A stretch of DNA of 64,000 bases. Origin: Helicoverpa zea. Its lineage: Eukaryota; Arthropoda; Insecta; Lepidoptera; Noctuidae. Under the pieces are notes generated by a model, which was not told where the DNA came from, made no database searches, and saw only the letters and a program-made list of their open reading frames with translations. The stretch spans positions 10,310,189-10,374,188 of the forward strand of contig NC_061455.1 in NCBI RefSeq assembly GCF_022581195.2. The letters are read 5' to 3'. Below, in pieces: positions 37,101 through 44,913 of this stretch. The number at the start of each line of letters is the position of its first letter. Position 1 is the first letter of the stretch. Position numbers and translations under genes: made by a program.

Positions 37101-38830
37101 CATCAATATACGTCGGCTTAATGTTTTAACTCACAAAAGGGGTTTGGTTACGTATCGGTGTATGCCTAAAAAAGCGTTGCTCGTGTCGAACGAATTTTTT
37201 TTGACTGACCACTATGAGCCTTTTTTTGAGGATTTTTCCGGCCTATTTTTAGGATTTGTGTTAGGATTAGCAGAGGTTTGCGTAATTGATTTTATTGCTT
37301 GTTCCTGTGTATTGTTTTTCTTTTCAGTCAATAAAAACCGCATGTATACTAAAAGCTTTTAGAGGCCACAGTAAATTGTTTTTTTTTTTTTTAATTTTGG
37401 AAGTAAATGGGAGTTTAAAGTACGCTATGTCTTTTTTTGGTGATTCTAAATAATACAGTTACCAACTTGTAATTTGACGTATACAGATTCTTCGTCGATC
37501 GACAATAAGAACTTCAAACGTGATTTCAAACATTATCATTAATAACTACCCCTAATTTTAGCCAAAATAAGCGCATAACGCTAACGTCATCCGACCTACT
37601 ATTTAGCCTACTATGTCGATTAGGGTCAATCAAATCGGTAACTAGTAAGCTTACAAATTAGCCGACCGACTGAAGTGTCGGTATAATAGTTATGACTATG
37701 ACATTACGACGTAATTAATTGAGCATATTAACGTCATAGACGGACGTATTATGTTGGTGTTGTATGTTTATGATCTGATGACACGGCATGTAATTGCGTC
37801 AATGCATAGGTGAAATTATGTTTATACGTGCGTATGCTATGTAGTATTTTTTGTTTACTGAATAACTTCAATAAATAAGGCATGATTTTAAGCATTTGTT
37901 GCCACAAGTAGGTCATTGAAGATCTGATCTATCATTTGATACCGAACTCAGCCAAGTACCTACATCATTTTAAATGGCCGCCCCGAAAGAATTACTTTCT
38001 GTGCCTGAATAAAAAGAATATGTTATCAAAAGATAAAAAATATACATACACATATGTACATAGCCTAACATAACACACAGCTTTCAGAACGACAGTAATT
38101 TGTGATTATTTAAAAATGCATGTTCCTATTCAACTCTGCATTACATACCTACATTATTTGTGGTTAAAAAGCATGTATGTCAGTTGATCACATCATGTAG
38201 CTACTGTTCTCATTATTGTAGACTCAAAAAATGGCACATAATGGTATACCAAGAACCCAGACAAACAAATTGAAAAGCAACTGATTGGTCTATGTACCCA
38301 ATTATCTAGTACACAACACTTCAACTCACAAACTTCGAATACACTCATAATTTCAGTAACTCCGATAATAAAGTTAGTGAAAACCAGACCGAAACTGTTG
38401 GTGAATTGATAACTTGAACTAAAAAGTTGTTACCTTTCATTTTGATTCATAATGAATTGATAATCAGAAAAATGCAAGTCAATCCTACTTGTATAATGAA
38501 ATGTGAAAGAACTCACTCACGTTGTAACATCTGAACGAAATAAGGGTCCAAGTTAAAACTTGTTTCACTGTAAATCAGCAAATTCTAATATGTTTCTTTT
38601 TATTACAGATCCGAGCAAAAGTAATGGGTTGTCTAGTCACACACGCTTGGTTCATGTTGTTCCTCAACTTGGCCTCTTTTACTGGCCTGGCGAACTTGTT
38701 GGGAACTCACTCTGTAGTTTATTGTTTTGCTGGCATCAACCTCCTGGGCGCTTTTGTTAGCCTGGTTTTCTTGCCAGAAACAAAGGGGAAAACTGCCGAA
38801 CAAATCGAAGTGGATTTACGAGGAAAATAA
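15943..38830 (+). CDS. MFS sugar transporter, facilitated trehalose transporter Tret1-like (first exon missing)
   Basis: Likely a 12-helix plasma-membrane transporter of the sugar porter family, moving a hexose or trehalose by facilitated diffusion; the substrate is not deducible. Six exons, 15943-16199, 17971-18294, 19784-19916, 20864-21081, 24991-25185 and 38609-38830, all have AG acceptors and GT donors. Their phases fit at each junction and give about 449 residues ending in TAA. Motifs in order: DTYGRK after helix 2; VPMYVREIS; KAPESPAFLFKKGRIE after helix 6; QTNSGNFATLTYSPAILKSAG in helix 7; EKFGRK; GGISPMPYIIMAEMFNFQ (helix 10 region); FLPETKGKTAEQIEVDL at the C-terminus. Only the N-terminal few residues are absent. 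The last intron is 13.4 kb and holds an R4-like retrotransposon. Confidence 0.92.
16200..17970 (+). other. Transporter intron A-B
   Basis: An AT-rich intron without a recognised element. A 14-bp inverted repeat (AATGTTCTATTTGA and its complement, about 17239-17287) could form a hairpin. Confidence 0.7.
17971..18294 (+). CDS. Tret1-like exon B (helices 3-6)
   Basis: Acceptor CACATTTCAG, donor GTGAGT at 18295; 108 whole codons. It contains IIARLCGGLTAGGCYNVVPM, the VREIS loop, and the central PESPAFL motif that opens the cytoplasmic loop. Confidence 0.92.
18295..19783 (+). other. Transporter intron B-C
   Basis: An AT-rich intron; no gene or classed repeat was seen. Confidence 0.7.
19784..19916 (+). 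CDS. Tret1-like exon C (central cytoplasmic loop)
   Basis: Acceptor AATTCCAG, donor GTGAGT at 19917; 44 codons plus one base. It encodes EAASTIAFLRRLDVNDKEIQ and the polar segment before helix 7. Reading on past the donor gives a stop within two codons, which supports the splice. Confidence 0.82.
20864..21081 (+). CDS. Tret1-like exon D (helices 7-8)
   Basis: Acceptor TAACATTTCAG, donor GTAAAAG at 21082. Its first two bases complete the codon left by exon C. It carries the helix-7 QTNSGNFATLTYSPAI motif and the second FGRK signature. Confidence 0.92.
23721..24077 (-). mobile_element. tRNA-derived SINE, family 1, copy 2
   Basis: It has the same A and B boxes, body and 3' hairpin as copy 1, on the minus strand. 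It is flanked by the direct repeat AGTTATATTAAT at 23709-23720 and 24076-24087, a 12-bp target-site duplication (2 bp shared with the SINE head). The 3' end has no poly(A). Confidence 0.9.
24079..24190 (-). repeat. Copy of the 7285-7481 repeat family, target of SINE copy 2
   Basis: On the minus strand it matches the 'gtgttagatagccca' core and 'ctcttcagcttta' end of the 7285-7481 block. The SINE sits at its AT-rich 3' end, so the SINE is the later insertion. Confidence 0.6.
24991..25185 (+). CDS. Tret1-like exon E (helices 9-10)
   Basis: Acceptor CTATTTTGCAG, donor GTGAGT at 25186; 65 whole codons. It contains the helix-10 motif GGISPMPYIIMAEMFNFQ, the equivalent of the conserved G-P-x-P...E-x-F block of sugar porters. 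Confidence 0.92.
27593..27740. mobile_element. Small imperfect inverted-repeat element (MITE-like)
   Basis: The two halves are imperfect reverse complements (about three quarters identical): the left has 'ccttactacaaaaacttt' and 'cttgtctaaaaaaaatgt', the right 'acatttttttagacaagg' and 'aaagtttttgtggtaaga'. It directly abuts the GC-rich element at 27745. Confidence 0.55.
27745..28149. mobile_element. GC-rich MITE with 16-bp terminal inverted repeats
   Basis: The ends are TCACACTGCCCCGCAT (27745-27760) and its perfect complement ATGCGGGGCAGTGTGA (28134-28149). The body is much richer in GC than its surroundings and repeats short motifs such as GCGCGTAGGTGCG and CACACTG. The open frames through it on both strands follow from base composition and do not resemble known proteins. 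No target-site duplication could be fixed. Confidence 0.7.
28826..29603 (+). mobile_element. 5'-truncated R4/Dong-like retrotransposon, older relative
   Basis: It retains only the end of the ORF, the 3' UTR and a (TAA)n tail (about 29587-29603). The next R4-like element begins directly after this tail. Its left border falls in 'ttttaataatacaag', also TAA-like. Confidence 0.8.
28829..29506 (+). pseudogene. R4-like C-terminal fragment: zinc knuckle and restriction-like endonuclease
   Basis: It aligns with residues of about 1160-1380 of the neighbouring complete ORF, clearly related but diverged, so it is another subfamily rather than a duplicate. It keeps the CCHC element (CRHCHSSPETIQHITSAC), TDYKHRHDQVAS, YWDRTIITDKT and the endonuclease core NRPDIT...YLIDIAIPN. 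The Met sometimes taken as its start (28787) lies upstream of the homology, in flanking DNA. No RT domain is present, so it is not autonomous. Confidence 0.85.
29718..33866 (+). CDS. R4/Dong-like single ORF: Myb-like repeats, reverse transcriptase, CCHC, restriction-like endonuclease (1382 aa)
   Basis: The protein would nick the target and copy the element's RNA in place. Residues 1-110 are low-complexity Ser/Pro-rich. Two tandem repeats follow (about 113-190 and 219-301), each opening with RLRWT and having the length and W/Y pattern of a Myb/SANT-like DNA-binding unit. The RT spans about 600-1000: KYRPITCLQTIYKL, the R4-type EEQKGCRKYSQGCKEQL, YIDYQKAFDSVPHSWLL, IKRGIYQGDALSP and catalytic FMDD at 887-890 (Ala to Met against FADD). 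The C-terminus has a CCHC element starting at C1192 (CRRCHGASETIQHSTGAC), the YKHRHDQVA motif, and a restriction-like endonuclease core with RPD (1277-1279) and YIIDIAI. The start is the first ATG after the TAA tail. No stop or shift is visible, so the copy may be recent. Confidence 0.9.
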   Translation: METRAQRKLRIGSLPGGDRRGAPGADAGRSSIRTIGGSELSQRAPTGSPEQGYSRPSSSVSLFPSLPSSPLSCLNYNTDSSSNSPPSSITSAAMDVVQEAVADNPVPTTGQARARLRWTREMNEFIWRTYLQVTDLDTKIRGYLDPLYIKFTQKFPEIPVSKQRLGDQKRAILRNKLLPETTLESIKNEVQISLQSISDTTLALTQPFVAESQQPINTTGRLRWTDDINEAIITEYFKITHLETNRTAYRKQLHTIITQRFSCIAHVSEQRIADQRRVIINNRLISDDRLEELKRQVRDFLNIRPTLDTYDDTIMSNSTINTQPINFRSSNGLNQTDIPITIDSALPQLDTVTEETISTMFVDESLDTKIEKLFEETYNKYLLSDPTNRPFIPKQKTSKKFAHIITYLNNNVLPKYASKEDNFLKTQTLIYCAAYTAAVCNGTKLKEQTTSPQTPTQTSPQRNTVVDRRPKWLKRLDIKIEKIRKDIGRMTQYINGNRHLRLITHIDRIKHKYRTHSSYEEPNITNEQFMDSLKQKLSAVTSRRRRYFNCTKRKDQNVQFTNNERQFYRTLTTDTTNTQNRQQTVDRPNPNPEQLHAFWSNIWSNASEHNQTARWIENDKNYLGTVTDMEFTAIPLEVFANVINKAHNWKSPGTDHIHNYYYKKLTSLHPSIYNHINDFIKYPENIPEFITQGLTYMLPKDSDYTNPAKYRPITCLQTIYKLTTGCIAEIIYKHTVQNNILAEEQKGCRKYSQGCKEQLTIDAIAMKHNVKLKNDICTMYIDYQKAFDSVPHSWLLYILKHYKIHPEIIHFLTQSMKHWNTKLRVGKSIETDPIPIKRGIYQGDALSPLWFCLALNPLSNLLNSSDNGLIIKNNETQDNYQLTHLMFMDDIKLYSNTISGLHSLADLTQTFSDDINMLFGIDKCKTFTLRNGKDVDRNPYVLDSGKTIEPLSQNDTYKYLGFEQSHQINQKHTKNKIITKYRHRLNTLVKSQLTSRNLIKSINSFAIPLLTYSFGIINWSKSDLTKLQRSINTTLTKNRKHHPRSCVQRLTLPRDEGGRGLIDIENLHNKQITSLRKFFTQKALQSPLHKIITQTDKKITPLNLHSTDPQTNEHITSKADKIVAWERKSLHGRHRLDLQQPHVDMKASNAWLQRGELFPETEGFMIAIQDQVIDTANYQKFIIRRPNYNDSCRRCHGASETIQHSTGACRAIAQTDYKHRHDQVAAIIHQSLAIQTKLITDKVAYYKYKPQAVLENDKFKLYWDRTIITDKTIYNNRPDILMVDKQNKFVYIIDIAICNTHNLTSTHTEKIAKYTDLSIELKTQWNITHTKTIPIVLSSTGVIPKTLHNSLNSLNISPSTYLLLQKAVILNTCRLTRKFLNS
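33867..33970 (+). other. R4-like 3' UTR and TAA-rich tail
   Basis: It contains 'cacttggcttcggcccgtgc'. The truncated relative has 'cacgcttggccacggcccgt' at the same place after its stop. The shared motif, conserved while the coding parts diverge, may be what the RT recognises. Confidence 0.6.
34196..34400. repeat. GT-rich microsatellite
   Basis: Degenerate (GT)n with GTGTGAGTGTGTATGTGTGC-type variants. His/Thr-repeat open frames on the minus strand here come from the repeat and are not genes. Confidence 0.9.
38609..38830 (+). CDS. Tret1-like exon F (helices 11-12, C-terminus, stop)
   Basis: Acceptor TTTATTACAG; 73 codons plus TAA (38828-38830). It starts on a codon boundary with IRAKVMG and ends with the sugar-porter C-terminal motif LPETKGKTAEQIEVDLRGK. 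Confidence 0.93.
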   Translation: MRAKVMGCLVTHAWFMLFLNLASFTGLANLLGTHSVVYCFAGINLLGAFVSLVFLPETKGKTAEQIEVDLRGK

Positions 38831-39190
38831 TGTCCAAACTAAACGCTTGATTAGATTTTAAAGTTCCCATGTGAACTTGTTTGTGGTTAGCGAAATATTA
38901 ATTGGATTGAAATTAATTGAGATCTGAATGGATGCTTGAGTGTTCCTTTGGTATGAAATAATTTGAAGTAGCTTTTGTTGTTATTAAAATAATTAAAAGT
39001 TATGAACGAAAATATTGTTTCAATTAAATGGAACAAATAAATCTCGATGTAGGTTTATGAAACATTGTTGGAGTCGTGTGTTCCCTTGTTATTGTAATGG
39101 AAATACCTTTTTAAGTGGCGCGTGGGTGCTTACGAGCCATATCATGTACTTTAACATTTTAAGTTAATAAACATGATGTACAACGTTCTT
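38831..39190 (+). other. Transporter 3' UTR with candidate poly(A) signals
   Basis: AATAAA occurs at 39036-39041 and 39166-39171; the second is followed by a T/GT-rich stretch and is the likelier signal. Confidence 0.55.
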
Positions 39191-39723
39191 TTTTGTTTTT
39201 ATTCAACGTAATTCTGTGCATAGTAATAAGCACTTAACCTTTGGAAGGACCGTTAGCTTAACAAACAGAAAGTACGTTTCTATCAATTATATTCAACAAG
39301 GGAATATTTTTGTGTACATAGTGAGTTTTAACAAGTTGTTTGAAAACGTTTTAGGTGACCTAAAATTTGTACCGCGACCGCTTATCAACTCGTAGTACCC
39401 AACTAGTTTCAAAAAGCTCGTTTAGGAAGCTCGTTAAAAAGTCAAACATTTTCATAACGATTCCGTATGTTTGAGCTTGTGGGAATTCTGTAATCCCACC
39501 CTTTTTATTTTTGGCTAACTGTTTACCTGCATGCAGGAGATACGTTTTAATTTAAATAATTTTTGTGTTAGTTCACGGTACATAAATTAGGGTTTAAAAT
39601 TTGTTAACAACGTTTGCACGAAGCAGACTGCAAGGGTGAAAATTACATGTTATATGTACAAAACTATATCATTAAGGACGAATATAATCGAAATGTGTTA
39701 AGCTATGTAGTACGTAGTCGCCC
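39191..39723. other. Intergenic, no gene recognised
   Basis: AT-rich sequence between the transporter 3' end and a SINE. No missing Beat-like exon was seen on the minus strand. Confidence 0.5.
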
Positions 39724-39733
39724 CCGCTTTTGA

Positions 39734-40091
39734 CTGCCTCGTTGGTCTAGTGGTCGCAAGCGTGGCTGCTGTTCTCGAGGTCTCGGGTTCGATTCCCGGG
39801 TCGGGCCGAAATCGCTTTGTGGGTTTTCTTGAACTTTCACAAAGCAGCCCGTAGTCTGGAAGTTGGTGATTGATTCACCCGTGCATCGGAGAGCACGTAA
39901 ATGTCGGTCCTGCGCCTGATCTCTTTCCGGTCGTGCCGGATTGCCGTCCCATCGGGTTATGAGAGTGAAGGAATAGTGAGTGCACCTGTGTCTGCGCAAA
40001 TGCTCGTGCACTATAATATGTCCTGCGCAGCTGGCTGATATCCTTAAATGAGAACAGCCGCCGTGGCCGAAATCGGCCGTGGACGCCATTA
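39734..40091 (+). mobile_element. tRNA-derived SINE, family 1, copy 3
   Basis: It has the A box TGGTCTAGTGGTCGCAAG and B box GGTTCGATTCC. The 3' hairpin is GGCCGAAATCGGCC instead of AGCCGATAATCGGCT, a paired change that keeps the stem. The 9-bp direct repeat TAGTCGCCC at 39715-39723 and 40092-40100 is a possible target-site duplication; if so, 10 extra bases precede the tRNA head. Confidence 0.85.
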
Positions 40092-40378
40092 TAGTCGCCC
40101 AAGCAGGATTAAGTTTTCAGAATCGGGGAAGATGTTTGTGTTCATTTGTATTTTATAAAGCCTTCAACTATCGATGTACGAAACCTTTAACTTTGGTTTT
40201 CTTCTCCAATTTCATTTCTTCATAGACATGCTTATATGTTATGTAGACTAATGAGCACACCCTTTCTTACGTATTACGCCATTTTCCTACCCTACAAATT
40301 AAAAACAAACTCAATTGCCTACCACATAAAGTCGAAATTGCCATAAACATACGTAACACGTCACGATCAAGTACTTAC
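40092..40378. other. Short stretch downstream of the Beat-like Ig exon
   Basis: On the minus strand this is the start of the intron after the Ig2 exon (donor GTAAGT). No further feature was recognised. Confidence 0.5.
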
Positions 40379-40512
40379 CGCATCGTTGTTGATGAAGAAA
40401 GACAGGTTGGCAGCTGGTAGCGAGTGGCGGCTGATGCATTCCACTTTTAGCTTCATGCCGGGTCGGTACCGGCGCTTCAAGCCGTGCATCGACGGCCCCG
40501 ATTTAGGCAGCA
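40379..40512 (-). CDS. Beat-like protein, exon for the second Ig domain (partial gene)
   Basis: The exon is bounded on the minus strand by acceptor TTTCTGTTGGCAG and donor GTAAGTAC. It holds two bases plus 44 codons: LPKSGPSMHGLKRRYRPGMK, then LKVECISRHS and LPAANLSFFINNDA. The pattern L-P-x-x-G-P-x-I/M-x-G...Y-x-x-G...C...P-A-A-N-L-x-F-x-I-N is that of the second Ig domain of beaten path (Beat) proteins, cell-surface or secreted neuronal adhesion proteins that bind Side-family partners. Its entry phase matches the exit phase of the Ig1 exon at 43352-43487. The following exon was not found to the left. Confidence 0.78.
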
Positions 40513-42965
40513 CTGCCAACAGAAATAAATTGTAAGTGGGTTTGGATCGGAAGACGGGCTGTGATAGAGTGTTGGCTGTTGTGTGGTTGAAGGTATGCAA
40601 GTTTTAGGAACACACATACAAGGAAAAAACAAAGGTATGTATACGCCCGGGACATATAAACTTAGGAGGAGAAACATCATATAACCACAGCTGAAAGCGA
40701 GAACGTATTACTTTACGACATACGAGTATATCAGTTGATTAAGTTAATACATCAATAAAGGATGATTGCTGAGAAAATAAAGCACTAACATAGAACTTAG
40801 TTCTCCTATATTACCTGCCAGCTATCCAACAAAGTTAGAATTAGGCAAGTGACACACAAACTATCTCGGGACCACTGAATAAATTGTAGCACTGTAAACA
40901 CCTAGACTGTGACACATCAATCTTCTGCCTTAATCTGATACACAACAAAAATAAAGCCAGTTTATTTCGTCGTCTCACACACTGTCTTGTAATCTTAGAC
41001 GAAACACAAGCTGAGATGTCCCACATTTTTCACACAATGTAACGTAATTGCGATGACATAGTTTAAGCCCGGTTTAGCTCGAAATGCAAATGACTGGAGC
41101 TTAAAATTGAACGGTTGAACTGTGATTAGCTGTGCAGTGCAGTCAGACCTAGTATTAGGCTGTGATTTAGAAACGAGCTTTCGTCTGTCTAATTGGAGTA
41201 TGATGAATTTTGACATCGTTGACGTTCATTTCCTAGGTATTATTCAATTTTCTTTGATTTATTTGTTTGATTTTGAACTTTCATTCAATATTAAAAACAA
41301 TGCTTAAGTTGTAAATAGTTACGGGGAATAATGACGAATGAATTCATGTAAAACAAAATGTTGTTTCTGTATGTAAAATGGAGTTATCAGTGTTTGCTCA
41401 AGAAACTTTTTTTAAGCCATATATCAGCTTAAAATCACGGTAAACGCAACCAAAACTGCCATAAAATAAATTAAATTCAACTTTAACGAAGGCCCCAAAG
41501 TTAATAACGTACGGCCGTACAGCAAAAAGGATCTATCTCACTCATTTTCAAGTACAGATAATTTCCGGATTATCGTGAACAGGGGTCGGCTTTAAGCTTA
41601 CATATAAAATGGATATTGTTCATCGCTGATAGGTGCCCATATTCTATCCTTTTATTATGCAAATACGAGTAAGATGCTTCGCAACGATAAAATGAAACAA
41701 GGGCACTAGTTTAGATTTATTCGGAAAGTTAAACAAAAGCACACACACATGAATACTGGGTCATGCTGTTCGATAAATCGTGGGTAGGTAAATGAAAACT
41801 AGTACGATACGAAACGTGAACTTCAGTGGTAGTTCGTTCGTGGTTTTATGAGTAGTTCACTGTAGTTCGCAAGCAAAATGCCTATCTCGGGTAATGAATT
41901 TCGAATATGTACTGCTATAAAGGAATAAGTCGTTAGATATAAATAGGAATACGGTCTGATTTTACACTGAAACCAAGTTATGACCACCTATCAACAATCA
42001 TACGGTTATACTTACCTATCAGATCTTACTCATAATATTTTGAAAAATTGCAAATCAACGATAAAATAAACACAAGAAGATTAGCTTACAATTTATGGTT
42101 CGCCAAAAAAGCAAGGCTATAAATCTATTACGGGATCGTTTTCCTCGCTTTTTTGGTTGAAAATATCCATCAGGCTATAAATACGTAACCCCCACGTGCT
42201 CAACGCATTGCTCGCGTAAAACAGTGTCAACCTTAAGGTATTTTACTACCCTATAAGCCATAGACTCTGCAGTCTATAAACTCTGTCACTTTTCGAAGGG
42301 TTGATTGGAAGACAGTTTTATCGTCGATGTATCTAAAGGTATTTTAGGTTGCGGAGAGGAAAAATATATTGAGTACTTTTCCCTTTCAGGATGGACTCAA
42401 CACGGTTCAGATAAGGTCTGTATATTTAACCCTTTTTAAGGTATGATATGGCCGTACCCCAGGGATATGTGCTATTTATAAAAGTCTTACAAGTTCATTG
42501 TAATAAATAACCGGGAACTGAGTATTAATAAAGCGAGGATTCATGAGGAGTTCACGAAAGTGTGGTGATTTATCACTGGGTGTTATAACATTGATACCCT
42601 TACGTATGCTCTGCAACTTTATTCTCATCGAAGGATTTTTGAAGTGTGTGTAGTAACATTTTCGTTGTGTAACCTACTAGTTACTACTTTTTACGTACAT
42701 CTCGCCAGGTAAGTATTTTTTCTGTCATGGTGAGCAATGTTCAAGCATTCCCTTTCAGCGTTTCTTAGTATTGAGGCATATCGCAATTGCAAGAATTAGT
42801 AGGTATATTTTCCTCGTAATGGCTAAACTGAATAACTGAATGAGACGAGGTATAGGGCATTAAGGTTTTTTCCGAGTCTTTAATAACCGTGAGGTGTCGG
42901 AATAAAAGTAAGAAACCACTAGTTAGATATGAGCCTAAATATGTGTTGTCCAGCAGTGGACGTAA
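40513..42965 (-). other. Beat-like intron
   Basis: The interval between the Ig1 exon copies and the Ig2 exon. AT-rich, with no recognised element except 'gtccagcagtggacgt' near 42950, which resembles a piece of RTE-type tail. Confidence 0.55.
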
Positions 42966-42989
42966 AACAATGGTTACATTCAGTACTCA

Positions 42990-43104
42990 CACACAACATA
43001 CATATGCGTGTGTACTTGCGCTGTGTGGAAGGAGGGCGCGTCGGCCGATACCTCGCACGTGTAGCGACCGCTGGCGGTCTGAGTGGCTGCCTGGATTGTT
43101 AGCC
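42990..43104 (-). pseudogene. Beat-like Ig1 exon, partial tandem copy 1
   Basis: It encodes LTIQAATQTASGRYTCEV followed by SADAPSFHTAQVHTHMYVV. The donor GTGAGT would leave one base T and give Val-Leu at the junction. The 24 bases that start the complete copy are absent and no upstream AG gives an open, phase-correct exon; only the internal CAG of CTAACAATCCAG would. Probably a non-functional duplicate. Confidence 0.6.
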
Positions 43105-43184
43105 ATTACACATAGCTACCTACCCTCATATATCAGGAGAGCTCAGTAGTGGGATATATAACAATGGTTACACTCAGTACTCAC

Positions 43185-43298
43185 CCACAACATACATATG
43201 GGTGTGTACTTGCGCTGTCTGGAAGGAGGGCGCGTTGGCCGATACCTCGCACGTGTAGCGACCGCTGGCGGTCTGAGTGGCTGCCTGGATTGTTAGCC
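43185..43298 (-). CDS. Beat-like Ig1 exon, partial tandem copy 2 (possible alternative exon)
   Basis: It differs from the complete copy at Asp to Asn (SANAPSFQ). It has the donor G|GTGAGT. An acceptor TACTGTTCAG upstream would add CTCTTTTGG, giving an exon 15 bases shorter than the complete copy and so in phase. It keeps the F-strand pattern L-x-I...S-G-x-Y-x-C, so a mutually exclusive alternative exon is possible, but a silent duplicate is as likely. Confidence 0.45.
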
Positions 43299-43351
43299 AA
43301 AAGAGCTGAACAGTAGGATATAATACTACAATGATTACTCTCAGTACTCAC

Positions 43352-43487
43352 CCACAACATACATATGCGTGTGTACTTGCGCTGTCTGGAAGGAGGGCGC
43401 GTCGGCCGATACCTCGCACGTGTAGCGACCGCTGGCAGTCTGAGTGGCTGCCTGGATTGTTAGCTTCTCAGCATCGCTGCCTTCCCT
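43352..43487 (-). CDS. Beat-like protein, exon for the end of the first Ig domain (complete copy)
   Basis: Acceptor ATCTCCACAG, donor GTGAGT; 136 bases, 45 codons plus one base. The peptide opens REGSDAEKLTIQAATQTASG, continues RYTCEVSADAPSFQTAQ and ends VHTHMYVV. L-T-I-x-x-x-x-x-x-x-S-G-x-Y-x-C-E-V-S-A-D-A-P-x-F is the F/G-strand region typical of Beat Ig1. Splicing to 40512 restores an unbroken frame (MYVV-V-LPKSGPS). The signal peptide and the first half of Ig1 should lie to the right on the minus strand and were not found. Confidence 0.75.
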
Positions 43488-44705
43488 CTGTGGAGATACG
43501 AATTAGGTTAATAAACTTGAATAAATAAATAATCTTTATTGTATCTCAAATTGTTATAAAAATATACACATTGAGGCAGTTACTTTAAGTTACTATATAC
43601 CTAATATTATTATGTACTTGTGTGAGGCTGTTAAATCAATCCACTTTTCAGCAATGGGGAAATAGTTCTATGAAACTTGTTGTATAGTAATTCACGGCCG
43701 ACGTCATCAACGTCGACTAATTTTAAGAATAAGAATCTTTATTTGCAGAGACACGGTATTAGCTACAGGTAGTTTAAAAGATTGACACTGTAAATAAAAA
43801 TATGTTGATAATTTTGTGTACCAAACGATTTCTAAGGTTTGTCAAGCAGTTTTATTCTCAGCTGTGCAATACATTAATATCATAAAGTCATAACTATTGC
43901 TATAAGTAGTTAGTTTTGTTTTTATCAGTCAAATCAGTCCAGTTTTCACATTTGTTTAGAAGAAAGAAATAATTGAATACAGTTTGGAAAATAAATTCAG
44001 ATTACGGTAATAAATAATGGATTTAGCTGATTCATAAATAAAGTAATGGAATAAATTGGTTAGGCTTTTTGTGTATTTTAATTATATATTTATTGCATTT
44101 ATTAAACACTGCTATTTTATGCAAACAGTTTTAGGGCACAGTGTGCTTTATACTTAGGAACTTAATAAGTTGGATATAGGGGCACTAAAACCTAATCATC
44201 TTACATTAATCAAAATTTACTAGGTACCACAGAAATCATGTAGTGTGTAGTAAATATGTATACGAGAGTTTTTTTCCACGACAGCGGATGAGCTATAAAT
44301 TCATAATGTAAACATACTTAAGTATAGAATAAGAATAGTAAGTTGGGAGCGTTCACTAGTAGTCGAATACAAAGACAATAAGCATAAATCTATAAGTACC
44401 TATAGCTCATTTATTTTCGACAAATAAAATATCTAAACAAAAAATATTGTTACTATTTAAATATTATTCTCTCTTTAAGTTTGATTTTATCGCAGGTAAA
44501 GCCACTCCCGCACAAGGTTTCGAGTGCTGAACACTAATTCTAATCGTTTAATCCTACCTAGATTATGGGTGTACGAAAACATATCGTTAACATTACCTTT
44601 CTGGGTTTTAAGGTGTAAAGTAATCTTACAATTAGTTAACTGTAAGCATCATGTACCTTGTACAGGTAACACAAAAGTTTAATTGACATAGCATAAGAGT
44701 TTTAG
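43488..44705. other. AT-rich stretch with two LINE-like 3' ends
   Basis: On the minus strand 'caataaagattatttattta' (about 43524-43543) and 'aataaagattcttattctta' (about 43724-43744) look like 3' termini of non-LTR elements with an AATAAA signal just before an ATT-rich tail. No coding part is attached. Confidence 0.4.
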
Positions 44706-44913
44706 GGTAACATACCCAAAGTGTAAAATGGAACGGTTCGACCGTCCGTCACCAGGTTGTATCTCGTAAACCATGATAGCTAGGTACTTAGTTGAAATTT
44801 TCACAGATGTTGTAATTCGGTTGTTGCTATAACATCACGTACTGAAAACTAATATAATAATAGCTAGTCATTTTTAAATAACGGTGGGCCAACTCGCACT
44901 TGCCGGTTTTTAT
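44706..44913 (-). repeat. Common lepidopteran interspersed repeat
   Basis: On the minus strand it runs from 'accggcaagtgcgagttggc' through 'gtgaaaatttcaactaagta' and 'ggtttacgagatacaacctg' to a 'ggacggtcgaacc' region. I recognise this block as a high-copy lepidopteran repeat. Its class is unknown to me. Confidence 0.55.

Larger units (their letters stand above)
25186..38608 (+). other. Transporter intron E-F, 13.4 kb
   Basis: The largest intron. It contains repeat fragments (25310-25616), a small imperfect inverted-repeat element (27593-27740), a GC-rich MITE (27745-28149), a truncated R4-like copy (28826-29603), a full R4-like element (29604-33970), a GT-rich microsatellite (34196-34400) and otherwise AT-rich DNA. 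No host exon was found inside it on either strand. Confidence 0.75.
42966..43464 (-). repeat. Three tandem copies of a 137-139-bp Ig-exon block
   Basis: The blocks 42966-43104, 43161-43298 and 43328-43464 are nearly identical, separated by unrelated spacers of 56 and 29 bp. Each holds most of an Ig exon, its donor site and about 24 bp of intron on the minus strand. All three keep the donor GTGAGTACTGA. Confidence 0.92.

Noticed and set aside
42966..43464. CRISPR array or satellite
   Set aside because: Repeats are 137-139 bp, only three, with unequal spacers, and encode an Ig domain on the minus strand.
42889..43528. Plus-strand frames of 65 and 86 codons over the repeated blocks
   Set aside because: They are antisense to the Ig exons; the minus-strand reading has the Ig pattern and splice sites.
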